Positions 7,950-18,567 of a stretch of 64,000 nt of DNA are shown here, one piece after another. Source of the stretch: Lampropedia puyangensis (GTDB lineage Bacteria; Pseudomonadota; Gammaproteobacteria; Burkholderiales; Burkholderiaceae_C); contig NZ_STFG01000013.1 in assembly GCF_004833285.1 (NCBI RefSeq), positions 341 through 64,340 on the forward strand. Direction: 5' to 3'. Made by a program: the position numbers and the translations under genes. The notes under the pieces are model-generated. The model did not search any database and was not told where the DNA came from. It was given only the letters and a program-made list of their open reading frames with translations. Numbering within the stretch: the first letter of the stretch is position 1; each line of letters opens with the position of its first letter.

Positions 7950-9872
7950 ATGAATGATTTGAGCACTCCCTCTTCCCCGCAGTTCTGGCAGACAATGCCG
8001 CAATTGGAAGCGCCTGTTCATTACCGAATTGACGCGAATGATGTGCATGGGCACCACTTCGATGTATGCATGAGCATCGCTAATCCGGCGGCCGAACAAA
8101 TCGTTTCTTTACCTGCGTGGATTCCAGGAAGCTATTTGATACGGGAGTTTGCGCGTCATCTCAGTGCGTTAGAGGCCCAGCAATCGGGCGAACCCGTGAC
8201 AGTCGTGCAAACGCGTAAAAACACCTGGCACATCAGTTGCTGCGCAACGCAAGCCTTGGTGTTGCGCTACCGTGTGTATGCATTTGACACTTCGGTGCGC
8301 ACGGCTTGGTTAGACGCACAGCGTGGTTTCTTCAATCCAACCAGTCTTTGTTTGCGTGCCCATGGGCAGGAGTCGTCTTTCCACGCGATTACACTGCTGC
8401 AGCCATTGCACGCACCTCAATGGCAGCTGGCAACTGCGCTTCAAGCCGTCACAACCAACGCGAATGGCTTTGGCGACTATATCGCCCAAAATTACGATGA
8501 GTTAGCCGATAGCCCTGTTGAGTTGGGGTGCTTTTGGTCTGGTCATTTCGATGCGTGTGGCATCACACATCAGTTTGTTGTGGCTGGCGCGAGTGCGGCA
8601 TTTGATGGAGAGCGCTTGTTATGTGATGCACAGCGCATTTGCGAGGCGGCTATCGCTTTCTGGCACCCAGATGCAAAAAAGCATGCCCAGGGCATTGCAC
8701 CCCATGGCCACTACACTTTCCTACTCAATGCAGTAGCCAACGGTTATGGAGGCCTGGAACACCGCAGCAGCACGGCCTTGATTTGTAATCGAAGTGATCT
8801 TCCGCGGTTAGGCGATGGAGATAAAAACGAGGGGTATCGCACCCTTTTGGGATTGATTAGCCACGAGTACTTCCATACATGGAACGTCAAGCGCATGCGC
8901 CCCAGCGAATTTGAGCGCTACAACTACGAGCAGGAAAACTACACAGAACTGCTGTGGTTTTTTGAAGGCTTTACCAGTTACTACGACGATTTACTGTTGC
9001 GTAGAGCAGGGCTGTTGAGTGATGCTCAATATTGGACTGTATTGGCTAAAACCATTCAGCAAGTGGCTCAAACTCCTGGCCGGCACGTGCAAAGTGTGGC
9101 GCAAGCCAGTTTTGATGCCTGGATGAAGTATTACAGGCAAGATGAGAACACTGCAAATATCACAGTCAGTTATTACACCAAAGGGGCGTTGATTGCACTG
9201 TGTTTGGACCTGTATTTGCGTCAGCAAGGGGTTGGCACGCTCGACCAAGTGATGCGCACTTTATGGGATCAAAGCCAAGGAGGCCCGATTCGAGAGCAGG
9301 ACATCGCCGCCGCACTGCAAACTGTCACTGGGTCTGACCATGCTTTTGCAAAACTCTCACCATGGGTACATGGGGTTGGCGACTTGCCTTTGGCTGAGGC
9401 ATTGGCTTGCGTGGGCTTGCGCTTGGGGTTCAAGACTGCAACTTGGCCGCAGCGCTTGGGCATATTGGTACAAGAAAATGCTGCCGGTATGACCGTTCGC
9501 CGTGTACAAACTGCCAGCGCGGCAGAGCGCGCAGGATTGGCTGTGGGGGACGAATGTATTGGCGTGGAAGTTGCGCCTGCAGTAACTGCTGCACAAGGGC
9601 AAGCGAGCGCTCATGCAAAAGCTTGGCGTATCAAAAAATGGGAAGAGTTCGATGGTTTGGTGCCCGATGCCCATCGCACCGCTTTCGATGTACGCCTACT
9701 TGTGGCGCGTGACGGCCAATTGATTTGGTTGCAGCTACAGGTGCCCGCTCCTGATGCGATTCATGGGGAGGCGTATCTGGAAGCTTTGGATGCAGGCAAG
9801 GCTGCTTGGTTGGATTGGCTGGATGGAACACTAAGCGGTGACGACGCCGCAAAGGCTATCAATGCCGGATAA
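7950..9872 (+). CDS. M61-family glycyl aminopeptidase with PDZ domain
   Basis: The 640-residue zinc metallopeptidase resembles the Sphingomonas glycyl aminopeptidase family (M61). An N-terminal beta domain (YRIDANDVHGHHFDV) is followed by the gluzincin active site HEYFHTWNVKRMRP, with a downstream Glu in ELLWFFEGFTSYYDD. A C-terminal PDZ domain follows at about residues 520-610 (GMTVRRVQTASAAERAGLAVGD). No signal peptide is evident, so it may be cytoplasmic. I chose ATG 7950 over an upstream TTG at 7938, and an internal ATG (MPQLEAPVHYRI) is also possible. The gene stands alone. Confidence 0.88.
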   Translation: MNDLSTPSSPQFWQTMPQLEAPVHYRIDANDVHGHHFDVCMSIANPAAEQIVSLPAWIPGSYLIREFARHLSALEAQQSGEPVTVVQTRKNTWHISCCATQALVLRYRVYAFDTSVRTAWLDAQRGFFNPTSLCLRAHGQESSFHAITLLQPLHAPQWQLATALQAVTTNANGFGDYIAQNYDELADSPVELGCFWSGHFDACGITHQFVVAGASAAFDGERLLCDAQRICEAAIAFWHPDAKKHAQGIAPHGHYTFLLNAVANGYGGLEHRSSTALICNRSDLPRLGDGDKNEGYRTLLGLISHEYFHTWNVKRMRPSEFERYNYEQENYTELLWFFEGFTSYYDDLLLRRAGLLSDAQYWTVLAKTIQQVAQTPGRHVQSVAQASFDAWMKYYRQDENTANITVSYYTKGALIALCLDLYLRQQGVGTLDQVMRTLWDQSQGGPIREQDIAAALQTVTGSDHAFAKLSPWVHGVGDLPLAEALACVGLRLGFKTATWPQRLGILVQENAAGMTVRRVQTASAAERAGLAVGDECIGVEVAPAVTAAQGQASAHAKAWRIKKWEEFDGLVPDAHRTAFDVRLLVARDGQLIWLQLQVPAPDAIHGEAYLEALDAGKAAWLDWLDGTLSGDDAAKAINAG

Positions 9873-10002
9873 ACTGGCGTTGGCTTGTTTTAGGCAAGGG
9901 CTTTGGCGCACGCCATGATCCCTGTGCCTGAGCTTTCCGCAGCGCGCACACGCGTATGTGCTGCAAACTATGTTGAAAAAGAGAATTGGAGATACAAGCA
10001 CC

Positions 10003-10782
10003 ATGGCATACGAAACCATTGAAGTGAAGATTGAGGCTGAAAAAGTTGGCATCATTACACTCAACCGTCCTAAAGCATTGAATGCACTCAATGACCAGTT
10101 AATGACCGAGCTGGGCGAGGCGCTCAAAGCGTTTGATGCAGATGATGCAATCGGGTGCATTATCGTTACTGGCAGCGAGAAGGCATTTGCAGCAGGAGCA
10201 GACATTCCTGCAATGGCCAAATACAACTTTGTTGATGCCTACAAAGGTGACTACATCACGCGTAACTGGGAAACCGTGCGCAGCATACGAAAGCCCGTGA
10301 TTGCTGCTGTAGCAGGCTATGCTTTGGGCGGTGGATGTGAGTTGGCCATGATGTGTGATTTCATCATTGCAGCAGATAACGCCAAGTTTGGGCAGCCTGA
10401 AATTAAGTTGGGTGTCATTCCTGGAGCCGGTGGTACGCAACGTTTGCCGCGCGCTGTAGGCAAAGCTAAAGCCATGGACATGGCCTTGACAGGGCGCATG
10501 ATGGATGCCCAAGAGGCCGAGCGCGCGAGCTTAGTGAGTCGCGTGGTTCCGCTGGACAAGCTCATGGACGAAGCGTTGGGGGCAGCTTTGGCTATTTCTA
10601 GCTTCTCGCTGATTGCATCGATGGCCGCTAAAGAGTCTGTTAATCGTGCCTTTGAAAGCGGACTCGCCGATGGCGTCATGTTCGAGCGCCGTTTGTTCCA
10701 TTCTCTCTTTGCCACGCAGGATCAAAAAGAGGGCATGGATGCGTTCGTGAACAAACGCACTGCTCAATTCAAAAACCAGTAA
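10003..10782 (+). CDS. Enoyl-CoA hydratase
   Basis: The 259-residue crotonase-fold enzyme hydrates 2-enoyl-CoA to 3-hydroxyacyl-CoA in beta-oxidation. Visible features are the N-terminal [13 protein letters not shown] strand, the oxyanion-hole segment [10 protein letters not shown] and the second oxyanion region [19 protein letters not shown]. The catalytic glutamates lie in [22 protein letters not shown], so it is hydratase-like and not a non-catalytic paralog. The ATG at 10003 is preceded by GGAG at a good distance, and the upstream in-frame ATGs are not. It is monocistronic here. Confidence 0.93.
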   Translation: MAYETIEVKIEAEKVGIITLNRPKALNALNDQLMTELGEALKAFDADDAIGCIIVTGSEKAFAAGADIPAMAKYNFVDAYKGDYITRNWETVRSIRKPVIAAVAGYALGGGCELAMMCDFIIAADNAKFGQPEIKLGVIPGAGGTQRLPRAVGKAKAMDMALTGRMMDAQEAERASLVSRVVPLDKLMDEALGAALAISSFSLIASMAAKESVNRAFESGLADGVMFERRLFHSLFATQDQKEGMDAFVNKRTAQFKNQ

Positions 10783-10895
10783 ATCGGTCAACTGGCTGGG
10801 CTGCCTCCTGTGTTCAATGGTCAGCGTATCCTCACGCTAGGAACGCTGGCCCATTCATTGCAAGTGGCTTATTGTGCTCGATTGTGGCTGTCTGT

Positions 10896-11699
10896 TTAGT
10901 CGTTGTCAGTGGAGCACTCCAACTGCCGCGCATAAACCACTAACCGCAGATGCCGCTCTTCATCAATGGTAAGTGACGTATGTTCGAAAGGTACTGGCTG
11001 TCCGTCGAGGACAAGCTGGCGCACGCCAGTGCAAGATGCGTGAACCTCATGCGTGCGCCACCAGAGTTTGAACTCAAGTGAAACCCGCTGCAGGTCATCC
11101 ACCAAGGCTTGTATGTCGGCCTCTTGTGTGGCGCGTACAAAATCTCTGCGAAAACTTGACAGCATCATGGGGGCCTTAGTTTCCCAGTCGCCCGTTCGCT
11201 CCCGAAGGATTGGGTCTGTAAACAGCAGCCAGAGCAGGTTTCGGCGTTGCGGTGCATGTGCGTTGAAGTTGAAGAGCTGGTCGGCTTGCGCATTGCAGCC
11301 CAACACGTCCCAGCGGAGATTGAGTACGAACGCCGCATGTGGAATGTCGTGCATCAAGCGCCGAACCAATGAGGGGAGGACACACCATGTCTTACCTGGT
11401 TCTGCGGGAGGGCGTTCATGAGCCAGTAGAAACAAGTGGCGTCGTTCGGCGGCATCAAGTTTCAGAACGCGCGCCAAGCTGTCTAGAAATGTGGCTGAGA
11501 CACCAATATCTCGGCCTTGCTCCAGCCATGTATACCAAGTCAGGCCTACACCAGCAAGCGCGGCGACTTCCTCGCGGCGTAATCCCGGTGTACGGCGGCG
11601 ACCACCACTTGGTAAACCGACATCTGCAGGCACAAGACGCTCACGGCGTGCCTTTAAGAAAGCAGCCAGATCGGAACGGGTCCGTTGTAAGGTACGCAT
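10896..11699 (-). CDS. Helix-turn-helix regulator with MmyB-like ligand-binding domain
   Basis: The 267-residue protein has an N-terminal XRE-type HTH (RTPGLRREEVAALAGVGLTW then YTWLEQGRDIGVS). The C-terminal MmyB-like PAS-related domain carries conserved elements such as VLNLRWDVLGCNAQAD and LLWLLFTDP. Proteins of this class in actinobacteria and proteobacteria often sit divergent from oxidoreductases or exporters that they control. Here it is divergent from the DHA2 exporter at 11789, with about 90 bp between starts. Its ligand is unknown, with a fatty-acid-like ligand being one possibility for MmyB folds. The start ATG at 11699 lacks a clear ribosome-binding site. Confidence 0.88.
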   Translation of the reverse strand: MRTLQRTRSDLAAFLKARRERLVPADVGLPSGGRRRTPGLRREEVAALAGVGLTWYTWLEQGRDIGVSATFLDSLARVLKLDAAERRHLFLLAHERPPAEPGKTWCVLPSLVRRLMHDIPHAAFVLNLRWDVLGCNAQADQLFNFNAHAPQRRNLLWLLFTDPILRERTGDWETKAPMMLSSFRRDFVRATQEADIQALVDDLQRVSLEFKLWWRTHEVHASCTGVRQLVLDGQPVPFEHTSLTIDEERHLRLVVYARQLECSTDND

Positions 11700-11761
11700 G
11701 GGTTATTGCATTGCCTAAAGTAATAGCATAAATTGTTAAATTGTAATTGTTTATATGGTGT

Positions 11762-11789
11762 TTCAGAATGCGCATTTCCATATTCTGAA
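11762..11789. promoter_or_regulatory. Inverted repeat overlapping the MFS start codon
   Basis: TTCAGAAT (11762-11769) and ATTCTGAA (11782-11789) form a perfect 8-bp inverted repeat with a 12-base spacer. The right arm runs into the ATG of the exporter gene. It could be an operator of the divergent regulator or a hairpin occluding the start. Confidence 0.4.
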
Positions 11790-13249
11790 TGCGTCAAATG
11801 AATCTTCAATGCACCACTTCAATACAGTCTAGAGAGACCGCCAGCAGACCGCCTTGGTTGGGTTTGTCTGTGCTGTTGCTGGCAGGTTTTGTCACGATTT
11901 TCGATTTGTTTGTTGTCAATGTGGCCATTCCAAGCCTGCAGACCCAGCTTGGTGCCAGTTTGTCTCAGATCGGTTTTATTGTGGCGGGCTACGAGTTGGC
12001 CTTCGGAGTCATGCTAATAACTGGTGGCCGATTGGGCGACCTTTTTGGACGGCGTCGATTGTTTATGGTCGGCATGGCGGGGTTTACTGCCGCATCGGTT
12101 TTATGTGGGGTGGCTCCTCATGCTGATTTTCTGATTGGTGCGCGCGTGCTGCAAGGTCTGGCTGCGGCTTTGTTGTTCCCGCAGGTATATGCATCGATTC
12201 GGGTTGGCTTCAGCGGAGAGCACAGTCGACGCGCCTTTGGCTTTTTGGGAATGACACTGGGGCTGGCCGCTATTGCCGGTCAGGTGCTTGGGGGCTGGAT
12301 GGTGCATGCCAATCTGTTCGGGTTCGGTTGGCGCAGTATTTTTCTGATTAATTTACCGATTGGTTTGCTTGCGCTTGCTGCTGCACGATGGATTCCAGAA
12401 TCGCATGCTCCTGAGCGGCAAAGTCTTGATTGGTCAGGTCTGGTATTGGTCAGTTTTGGGTTGAGTTTTTTATTCGTGCCAATGATGGAGGGACCGGGTC
12501 AGGGATGGCCAGTTTGGTGCTGGTGGGCACTTGCCGCTGGTGTGACTTTACTCGTTCTTTTTTATCGACAGCAAGAGCGTAAGCGATTGGCTGGAGTGAG
12601 CCCATTGGTAAATATGCACTTATTGCGCCAGTACCACTTTGGGCTGGGCTCCGCGTTGGTATTGCTGGTTTATTCGACGTCCAGTTCGTTCTTTTTGTGT
12701 TTCGCGCTGTTGGTGCAGACAGGTCTGGGGCTCGATCCTTTTGCTGCGGGGAGTCTCTTTGCTCCATGCAGTGTGGGGTTTGTTTTGGCATCGTTGGCTG
12801 CACCAAAGTGGGTGACTCGTTGGGGTACAAAGGCGATCACTGGAGGGGCATGGGTTTATGCTATGTCGATTGGAGTACTGATTCTTCAGGTGCAGAGCGC
12901 GGAAGGGCGTTTAGAGCCCTCAGCATTGATTCCTGTCCTGATCGTCGTCGGCTTGGGTCAGGGGTTGATCATGACACCGCTGCTGAATCTGGTGCTTGGA
13001 TTTGTTGATGAGGCACTGGCAGGCATGGCGTCTGGCGTGATCTCTACGGTGCAGCAAATTGGAGCCGCATTGGGTGTTGCTGTCGTCGGTGTGCTGTTCG
13101 CTGTGCAGCTTGATGCAAGCGATGAGGGCACTATAGCCAACCAATACACCGAGGCCTTCGTCACTGGTATGCATTACAACTTAGGGGCTGCGCTGTTGGC
13201 GTGCGTGCTGCTCATGCTGTTGGCGAGAGGGTCGCGCGCATTACCATGA
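11789..13249 (+). CDS. DHA2-family (EmrB/QacA-type) MFS drug exporter
   Basis: The 486-residue protein has about 14 hydrophobic segments. It shows the DHA2 first-helix signature FDLFVVNVAIPSLQTQLG, MFS motif A (GGRLGDLFGRRRLF) and the motif C-like region ARVLQGLAAALLFPQ. Such exporters expel hydrophobic drugs or dyes by proton antiport. A second in-frame ATG lies three codons downstream and may be used, since the first overlaps an inverted repeat. It is probably repressed by the divergent HTH protein. The substrate is unknown. Confidence 0.9.
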   Translation: MRQMNLQCTTSIQSRETASRPPWLGLSVLLLAGFVTIFDLFVVNVAIPSLQTQLGASLSQIGFIVAGYELAFGVMLITGGRLGDLFGRRRLFMVGMAGFTAASVLCGVAPHADFLIGARVLQGLAAALLFPQVYASIRVGFSGEHSRRAFGFLGMTLGLAAIAGQVLGGWMVHANLFGFGWRSIFLINLPIGLLALAAARWIPESHAPERQSLDWSGLVLVSFGLSFLFVPMMEGPGQGWPVWCWWALAAGVTLLVLFYRQQERKRLAGVSPLVNMHLLRQYHFGLGSALVLLVYSTSSSFFLCFALLVQTGLGLDPFAAGSLFAPCSVGFVLASLAAPKWVTRWGTKAITGGAWVYAMSIGVLILQVQSAEGRLEPSALIPVLIVVGLGQGLIMTPLLNLVLGFVDEALAGMASGVISTVQQIGAALGVAVVGVLFAVQLDASDEGTIANQYTEAFVTGMHYNLGAALLACVLLMLLARGSRALP

Positions 13250-13350
13250 GCGGCATCTTTGTTATGCGCTGAATCGGTTTGGCACCCATCATCTTGCGAT
13301 GGTGAAAAGGGGGCCGTAAATGTCCCTCTATACAAATCTATGCCCAATGT

Positions 13351-16260
13351 TCAATTGGCGTATGCATCTACAGGCAAGCAGCTGCAGAAGAGGTTACGGT
13401 CACCGTACACATTGTCAACGCGGCCAACAGGACTCCAGTACTTGCTATGCTGGAGGCTTTCGAGCGGATAGGCCGCTACTTCACGCGAGTAGGGCGCACT
13501 CCAGTCTGATCGCAGCAAGGTTGCAGCGGTGTGTGGGGCATTACACAAAGGGTTGTTGTCCTGTGGCCAGGTACCGTTTTCCACTTGCCGAATTTCCTCA
13601 CGAATCTGAATCATTGCGGCGATGAAGCGGTCCAGTTCATCACGGCTTTCGCTCTCAGTCGGTTCGACCATCAAGGTGCCGGGCACCGGGAAAGACAGCG
13701 TAGGCGCATGAAAACCGTAATCAATCAATCGTTTGGCAACGTCTTCAGCAGTCACGCCGCAGGCGTCTTTGATGGGGCGCAAGTCCAAAATACACTCGTG
13801 CGCGACGCGACCATTATCGCTGGCATACAGCGTGGGGAAGTGGTCTTTGAGTTGCGCACTGATGTAGTTAGCGCTGAGGATGGCGTTTTGGGTAGCTTGG
13901 CGCAGCCCGGCATCGCCCATCATTCGGATATACATCCACGAAATGGGTAGCACGGCCGCATTGCCATAAGGCGCAGCTGAGACGGGGCCCACCGTGCTGG
14001 TTTGGTTGATGGTGCCCGGCAGGAAGGGAACCAGATCTTCAACCACGCATACGGGGCCGACACCGGGGCCACCGCCGCCATGTGGAATACAGAATGTCTT
14101 GTGCAGATTCAGATGGCTGACATCGCCGCCAAATTGGCCAGGTTGTGCTAAGCCGACCATCGCATTCATGTTGGCACCATCCACGTACACGCGGCCACCG
14201 TGTTGGTGTACCAAGTCGCAGATTTCACGCACGCGGGTTTCAAACACACCATGGGTGCTCGGGTAGGTGATCATGATGCAGGCCAGGCGATCGCTGTATT
14301 GCTCGCACTTGGCTTTCAGGTCGTCCACATCAACGTTGCCGTGCTTATCGCAGGCGGTGACAACCACTTGCAGACCAACCATTTGTGCGCTGGCGGGATT
14401 CGTGCCGTGGGCTGATGATGGAATCAGACAAATGTTGCGCTGGCTGTTGCCCTTGGCTTCATGAAAAGCTTTGATCGCTAAGAGTCCAGCATATTCGCCT
14501 TGGGACCCGGCATTCGGCTGCAGACTTACACCTGCATAACCGGTGATGGCGCATAGCCATTGGCGCAGTTGCGCATCCAGCTCGGCGTAGCCTGCCAATT
14601 GATCGGCAGGCGCGTAGGGGTGCAGGTCGGCAAACTCAGGCCAGGTGATGGGAATCATCTCGCTGGTGGCGTTGAGTTTCATGGTGCAACTGCCCAACGG
14701 AATCATGCTGCGATCCAGTGCCAAGTCTTTGTCAGAGAGGCGGCGCAAATAGCGCAGCATTGCCGTTTCAGAATGGTAGCTGTTGAATACAGGATGGGTT
14801 AGGAAGACACTGGCACGACGCAGTGGGGCGGGGATGAGGTCGCTGCCATCGTCGAGCGCTTCAATACTTGGCAGAGCTTGCCCTTCCTTGGCGAAAATGG
14901 ACCAGAGCAGTTCAATGTCGACGCGGGTGGTCGTTTCATCCAGCGAGATGCAGAGATATTCCTCCCAAGCAGTACGCAGATTGGCCCCTTTAGCGACAGC
15001 ACGCTGCGCCAGTTCAGCAGTACGCGCGCCAGTTTTCAAACACAGCGTGTCGAAAGCTGCGCCATCAGCATGTACCTCGGTGTAACCCAATTGCGCTAAA
15101 CCTCGGCTGAGGATGGCGGTGTAACGTGCTACACGCTGGGCAATGCGTTTTAATCCATCTGGACCGTGGTAGACCGCATACATGCTGGCGATGACGGCAG
15201 GCAGCACTTGTGCGGTACAAATATTGGAGGTGGCTTTTTCGCGGCGAATATGTTGCTCACGGGTTTGCAATGCTAAGCGGTAGGCTGGTTGGCCATGCGC
15301 ATCCACACTGACCCCAACCAGACGACCTGGTAGCGAGCGTTTGAAATTGTCCTTGCAAGCCATGAAACCCGCGTGTGGGCCACCGGCCCCCATGGGCATA
15401 CCAAAGCGTTGTGTGCTGCCGATAACGATGTCGGCTTCGCCTGCTGGATCGCCCAATCCCCATTCTCCGGGAGGAACCAGCAAGGTCAAAGCCAGCAAGT
15501 CCGTGGCGACAATGTATGCAGCGCCTTTGGCATGTGCTGTTTTAACGTCATCACCTTCTTCACCCAAGCGGCCACTCGTCGAGGGGTATTGCTCCAGCAC
15601 GGCGAAGTAGTCGTCTTGGGCGAGCAGGTCGTTCCATTCCTGTTGCGAATCGGCCAACTTCACCACAATACCCAGCGGTGCCGCACGTGTTTGCACCACA
15701 GCGATGGTTTGTGGGTGGGCATCGCCAGCCATGATGAATACATTGCCCTTGGCTTTGACCGAACGTTTGGCCAGAGTCATGGCTTCGGCCGCTGCTGTTG
15801 CTTCATCCAGCATTGAGGCATTGGCGATGTCCATGCCGGTCAAGTCGGTCACCATGGTTTGAAAATTCACCAACGCCTCCATGCGGCCTTGGCTGATCTC
15901 CGCTTGGTAAGGGGTGTAAGCGGTGTACCAAGCGGGGTTTTCCAGCACATTGCGCAAGATCACACCGGGCAAATGTGTGCCGTAATAGCCTTGGCCAATA
16001 AAGCTTTTGAGTCGCTGGTTTTTTTGTGCGATAGCACGCATTTGCGCCAATGCTTGCACTTCAGTTACCGGCTGGGGGAGTGCCATTGCCTGTTGGCTGG
16101 TAATGGCTTGCGGCACGATGCTGCCCACCAATGCTTGCACTGATGCGGCGCCAATGCAACTGAGCATATGCTGGGCATCAGCCTCAGTGATGCCGATATG
16201 GCGAGACCAGAATTCGGTGGAATGTTCCAGATCGGTGAGGCTTGGGGCTTGCTTGAGCAT
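13351..16260 (-). CDS. gcvP: Glycine dehydrogenase (decarboxylating), P-protein
   Basis: It is the PLP-dependent decarboxylase of the glycine cleavage system, passing the aminomethyl group to lipoyl-GcvH. The 969-residue protein is the full-length fused alpha/beta form. The N-terminal half has [19 protein letters not shown]. The C-terminal half has the glycine-rich PLP site [20 protein letters not shown] with the Schiff-base lysine. I start at ATG 16260 ([12 protein letters not shown]), since this matches the family N-terminus and the upstream in-frame TTG at 16317 adds unrelated residues. It is the last gene of gcvTHP on the minus strand, 94 bp after gcvH. Confidence 0.96.
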   Translation of the reverse strand: MLKQAPSLTDLEHSTEFWSRHIGITEADAQHMLSCIGAASVQALVGSIVPQAITSQQAMALPQPVTEVQALAQMRAIAQKNQRLKSFIGQGYYGTHLPGVILRNVLENPAWYTAYTPYQAEISQGRMEALVNFQTMVTDLTGMDIANASMLDEATAAAEAMTLAKRSVKAKGNVFIMAGDAHPQTIAVVQTRAAPLGIVVKLADSQQEWNDLLAQDDYFAVLEQYPSTSGRLGEEGDDVKTAHAKGAAYIVATDLLALTLLVPPGEWGLGDPAGEADIVIGSTQRFGMPMGAGGPHAGFMACKDNFKRSLPGRLVGVSVDAHGQPAYRLALQTREQHIRREKATSNICTAQVLPAVIASMYAVYHGPDGLKRIAQRVARYTAILSRGLAQLGYTEVHADGAAFDTLCLKTGARTAELAQRAVAKGANLRTAWEEYLCISLDETTTRVDIELLWSIFAKEGQALPSIEALDDGSDLIPAPLRRASVFLTHPVFNSYHSETAMLRYLRRLSDKDLALDRSMIPLGSCTMKLNATSEMIPITWPEFADLHPYAPADQLAGYAELDAQLRQWLCAITGYAGVSLQPNAGSQGEYAGLLAIKAFHEAKGNSQRNICLIPSSAHGTNPASAQMVGLQVVVTACDKHGNVDVDDLKAKCEQYSDRLACIMITYPSTHGVFETRVREICDLVHQHGGRVYVDGANMNAMVGLAQPGQFGGDVSHLNLHKTFCIPHGGGGPGVGPVCVVEDLVPFLPGTINQTSTVGPVSAAPYGNAAVLPISWMYIRMMGDAGLRQATQNAILSANYISAQLKDHFPTLYASDNGRVAHECILDLRPIKDACGVTAEDVAKRLIDYGFHAPTLSFPVPGTLMVEPTESESRDELDRFIAAMIQIREEIRQVENGTWPQDNNPLCNAPHTAATLLRSDWSAPYSREVAAYPLESLQHSKYWSPVGRVDNVYGDRNLFCSCLPVDAYAN

Positions 16261-16354
16261 AGGGCGGGGCGGCAACGCATTTAAAACGAAAGGGCTGGTT
16301 TGCCATGGAGATGGCAAACCAGATCAGGAAGCGGGCTAAGCAATGACAGGGGAA

Positions 16355-16729
16355 TCAAGCGTCTTTTGCAAATGCCTCGTAGGCGGCTTCATCCAGCAGT
16401 TCGTCCAATTGGGCGGAGTTGCTCAATTTGACTTTGAAGAACCAGCCTTCAGCCAATGGCGCTGTGTTGGCCAGGCTTGGGTCATCGCGTAAGGCTTCGT
16501 TGACTTCAACAATCTCTCCATCGATGGGCATATACACGTCAGCGGCGGCCTTGACGGATTCGACCACGCCAGCCACATCGCCTTGTTTGAAGCTCGCGCC
16601 GACTTCGGGCAGATCAACAAACACCACATCACCTAGCGCATCCTGCGCATGAACGGTAATGCCGACGATAGCGGCTTCAGCATTGCTGGCGTTGACCCAT
16701 TCGTGGTCTTTGGAAAATTTCAGGCTCAT
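16355..16729 (-). CDS. gcvH: Glycine cleavage system H protein
   Basis: The 124-residue lipoyl carrier shuttles the aminomethyl intermediate between GcvP, GcvT and lipoamide dehydrogenase. The lipoylated lysine is K60 in [15 protein letters not shown]. The protein covers the whole family length. It lies 174 bp downstream of gcvT and 94 bp upstream of gcvP, in the same transcript. A separate lipoamide dehydrogenase is not in the window. Confidence 0.96.
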   Translation of the reverse strand: MSLKFSKDHEWVNASNAEAAIVGITVHAQDALGDVVFVDLPEVGASFKQGDVAGVVESVKAAADVYMPIDGEIVEVNEALRDDPSLANTAPLAEGWFFKVKLSNSAQLDELLDEAAYEAFAKDA

Positions 16730-16903
16730 CAGAGGGCTCCAGTTAATGACTAAAAATTGAGAGGCAGCAGGCTGTGCCTCGAACGCGATTGTGTGAACAC
16801 CATTGCCAATGTAGCTAATTTCAGCGTGATGGCTTGCCCAATTGCACTCTTGCTTGGGTTTAGATGGCGATTGCCAGTGTGCGTGGCTGTTTTGACGAAA
16901 GCT

Positions 16904-18043
16904 TCAGCCCCGGTAATAGCGGGTGGGCAGAAAAGGCGAGGGCACGACTTTCATTGGTATTTTTTTTCCGCGCACAAGGGCAAACAAGGTTGTATCCAAT
17001 GTGGCGCTGGACAGCGTCACGTACGCGATGGCAATGGGTTGGTTTAAACAAGGTGAAAGCAGGCCGCTGGTGACTTCGCCCACTTTTTCGCCAGCCTCAT
17101 TGTGCAATTCGGTGTGTTCGCGTACAGGCACGCGCTCTTGCCCCAGCAAAGTGATACGTTTGCTTGGCAGGCTGTATGGGTGGTCAATCTCGGCGAGCAC
17201 TTTGGCTGCACCAGGAAAACCGCCTGCGCGCTCCCCACCGGTACGGCGCACTTTCTGGATCGCCCAGTTCAATGCGCCTTGGGCCGGCGTGGTCGTGATG
17301 TCAATGTCATTGCCGTACAGGCACAAGCCCGCTTCTAAACGCAGTGAGTTGCGCGCACCCAAGCCAATGGGCATGACGCCATTTTGCGCCAGTAGCGTGC
17401 GGGCAAATGACTCCGCAGCACTACCGGGCAGGGATATTTCAAAGCCATCCTCTCCGGTGTAACCGCTGCGGGTAACGTAGAGCATATGGCCTTCCCAAGT
17501 AAACGAGCCGCCAGTCATGAAAACCAAATTTTCTACGCCGGGCACGATGGCTTGCAATGCATTGACCGCAGCAGGGCCTTGCAAGGCCAGTAAGGCTTGC
17601 TCAGGCATTGGAATCACTTCACAACGCGACCCAATGTGCTCTTGAATCCATGCAATGTCTGTGACTTTGCATGCACCGTTGACGATCAGGAACAGATCGT
17701 TGCCACGGTTGACGAACATCAAGTCATCAAGGATGCCACCTTCGTCATTGAGCAATAAACCATAGCGCTGCTTGTTGAGCCCCAATCCCAGTACATCAAC
17801 GGGCAGTAAGGTTTCTAGTGCGGCAGCAGCATCAGGGCCCACTAAGCGCAGCTGTCCCATGTGCGAGACGTCGAACAGACCAGCTTGGGTTCGGGTATGC
17901 AGGTGCTCAGCCATCAGTCCTGCAGGGTACTGCACCGGCATGTCGTAGCCTGCAAACGGCACCATACGGGCACCCAATTCCTTGTGCAAGGCGTGAAGCG
18001 GGGTTTGTAATAAAACGTCAGAAGCGGTGTTCGAGGCAGTCAT
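16904..18043 (-). CDS. gcvT: Aminomethyltransferase (glycine cleavage T protein)
   Basis: It transfers the methylene group from the GcvH-bound intermediate to tetrahydrofolate and releases ammonia. The 379-residue protein has the N-terminal LHKELGARMVPFAGYDMPVQ, the conserved FDVSHMGQ and the folate-site region GYTGEDGFEI. I use ATG 18043 (MTASNTASD...), since the nine residues upstream are not conserved and would enter the leader. It is the first gene of the operon, directly behind the tandem glycine riboswitch. Confidence 0.95.
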   Translation of the reverse strand: MTASNTASDVLLQTPLHALHKELGARMVPFAGYDMPVQYPAGLMAEHLHTRTQAGLFDVSHMGQLRLVGPDAAAALETLLPVDVLGLGLNKQRYGLLLNDEGGILDDLMFVNRGNDLFLIVNGACKVTDIAWIQEHIGSRCEVIPMPEQALLALQGPAAVNALQAIVPGVENLVFMTGGSFTWEGHMLYVTRSGYTGEDGFEISLPGSAAESFARTLLAQNGVMPIGLGARNSLRLEAGLCLYGNDIDITTTPAQGALNWAIQKVRRTGGERAGGFPGAAKVLAEIDHPYSLPSKRITLLGQERVPVREHTELHNEAGEKVGEVTSGLLSPCLNQPIAIAYVTLSSATLDTTLFALVRGKKIPMKVVPSPFLPTRYYRG

Positions 18044-18094
18044 GGCAGTGGATCTCCAAAAAACGAACAACCCCAGCTATGTGCTGCGGTGGGA

Positions 18095-18350
18095 GACCCT
18101 GCTGTCCTCTTTACCTGAGAGATTCAACCTAGCAGGCCATTGCATGCCGGGTCTTGCTCCTTCGGTGGCTGGTGCCGCGCATCGGATGCGACGAACCAAC
18201 TCTCTCCAGTGGGTGACGTCTGTGCAATCACAGACGGTTGCCAGTCCTTTTGCCTGAGCGTTTTGCGGTTGTGCGTAAAGCCAGCCTGCGCCTTCGGCGG
18301 CGAAACCATGCAAACGTTTAGCTTGGCTTCGCTCTCTCCTGACAAGTTGG
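18095..18350 (-). promoter_or_regulatory. Tandem glycine riboswitch controlling gcvTHP
   Basis: On the minus strand two copies of the glycine aptamer can be recognised. The first starts near 18345 with CAGGAGAGAGCGAAGCC and ends near 18241 with CTCAGGCAAAAGGACTGGC. The second starts near 18207 with GGAGAGAGTTGG and ends near 18098 with CTCTCAGGTAAAGAGGACAG. The CTCAGG-AAA-GGAC 3' signature is diagnostic. A hairpin GTCTGTG / CACAGAC (about 18218-18235) lies between them. Tandem aptamers upstream of gcvT usually switch expression on with glycine. Confidence 0.93.
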
Positions 18351-18567
18351 GCATTGTAGTGAAGTTCCTTCTGGGCTGAAACTGGTTTTCCATGCGCATT
18401 TGCTTTTTTTTGATGCTTTCAAATATAAATTGGTTATTTTGAAATTTAAAAACAATCTTTTGCGGCATATAAAGAACGGCATACAGTTTCTCCGTGTTGA
18501 CGCGGGTATACACATCAAAAGCGCGCAACACACACCTTGCAGGACTCAACAGACGGAGAAAAAAGAA

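Noticed and set aside
18400-18567. N-terminal extension of the rhodanese
   Set aside because: The extra residues resemble translated leader DNA. The ATG at 18568 has a good ribosome-binding site and begins the family-like region.
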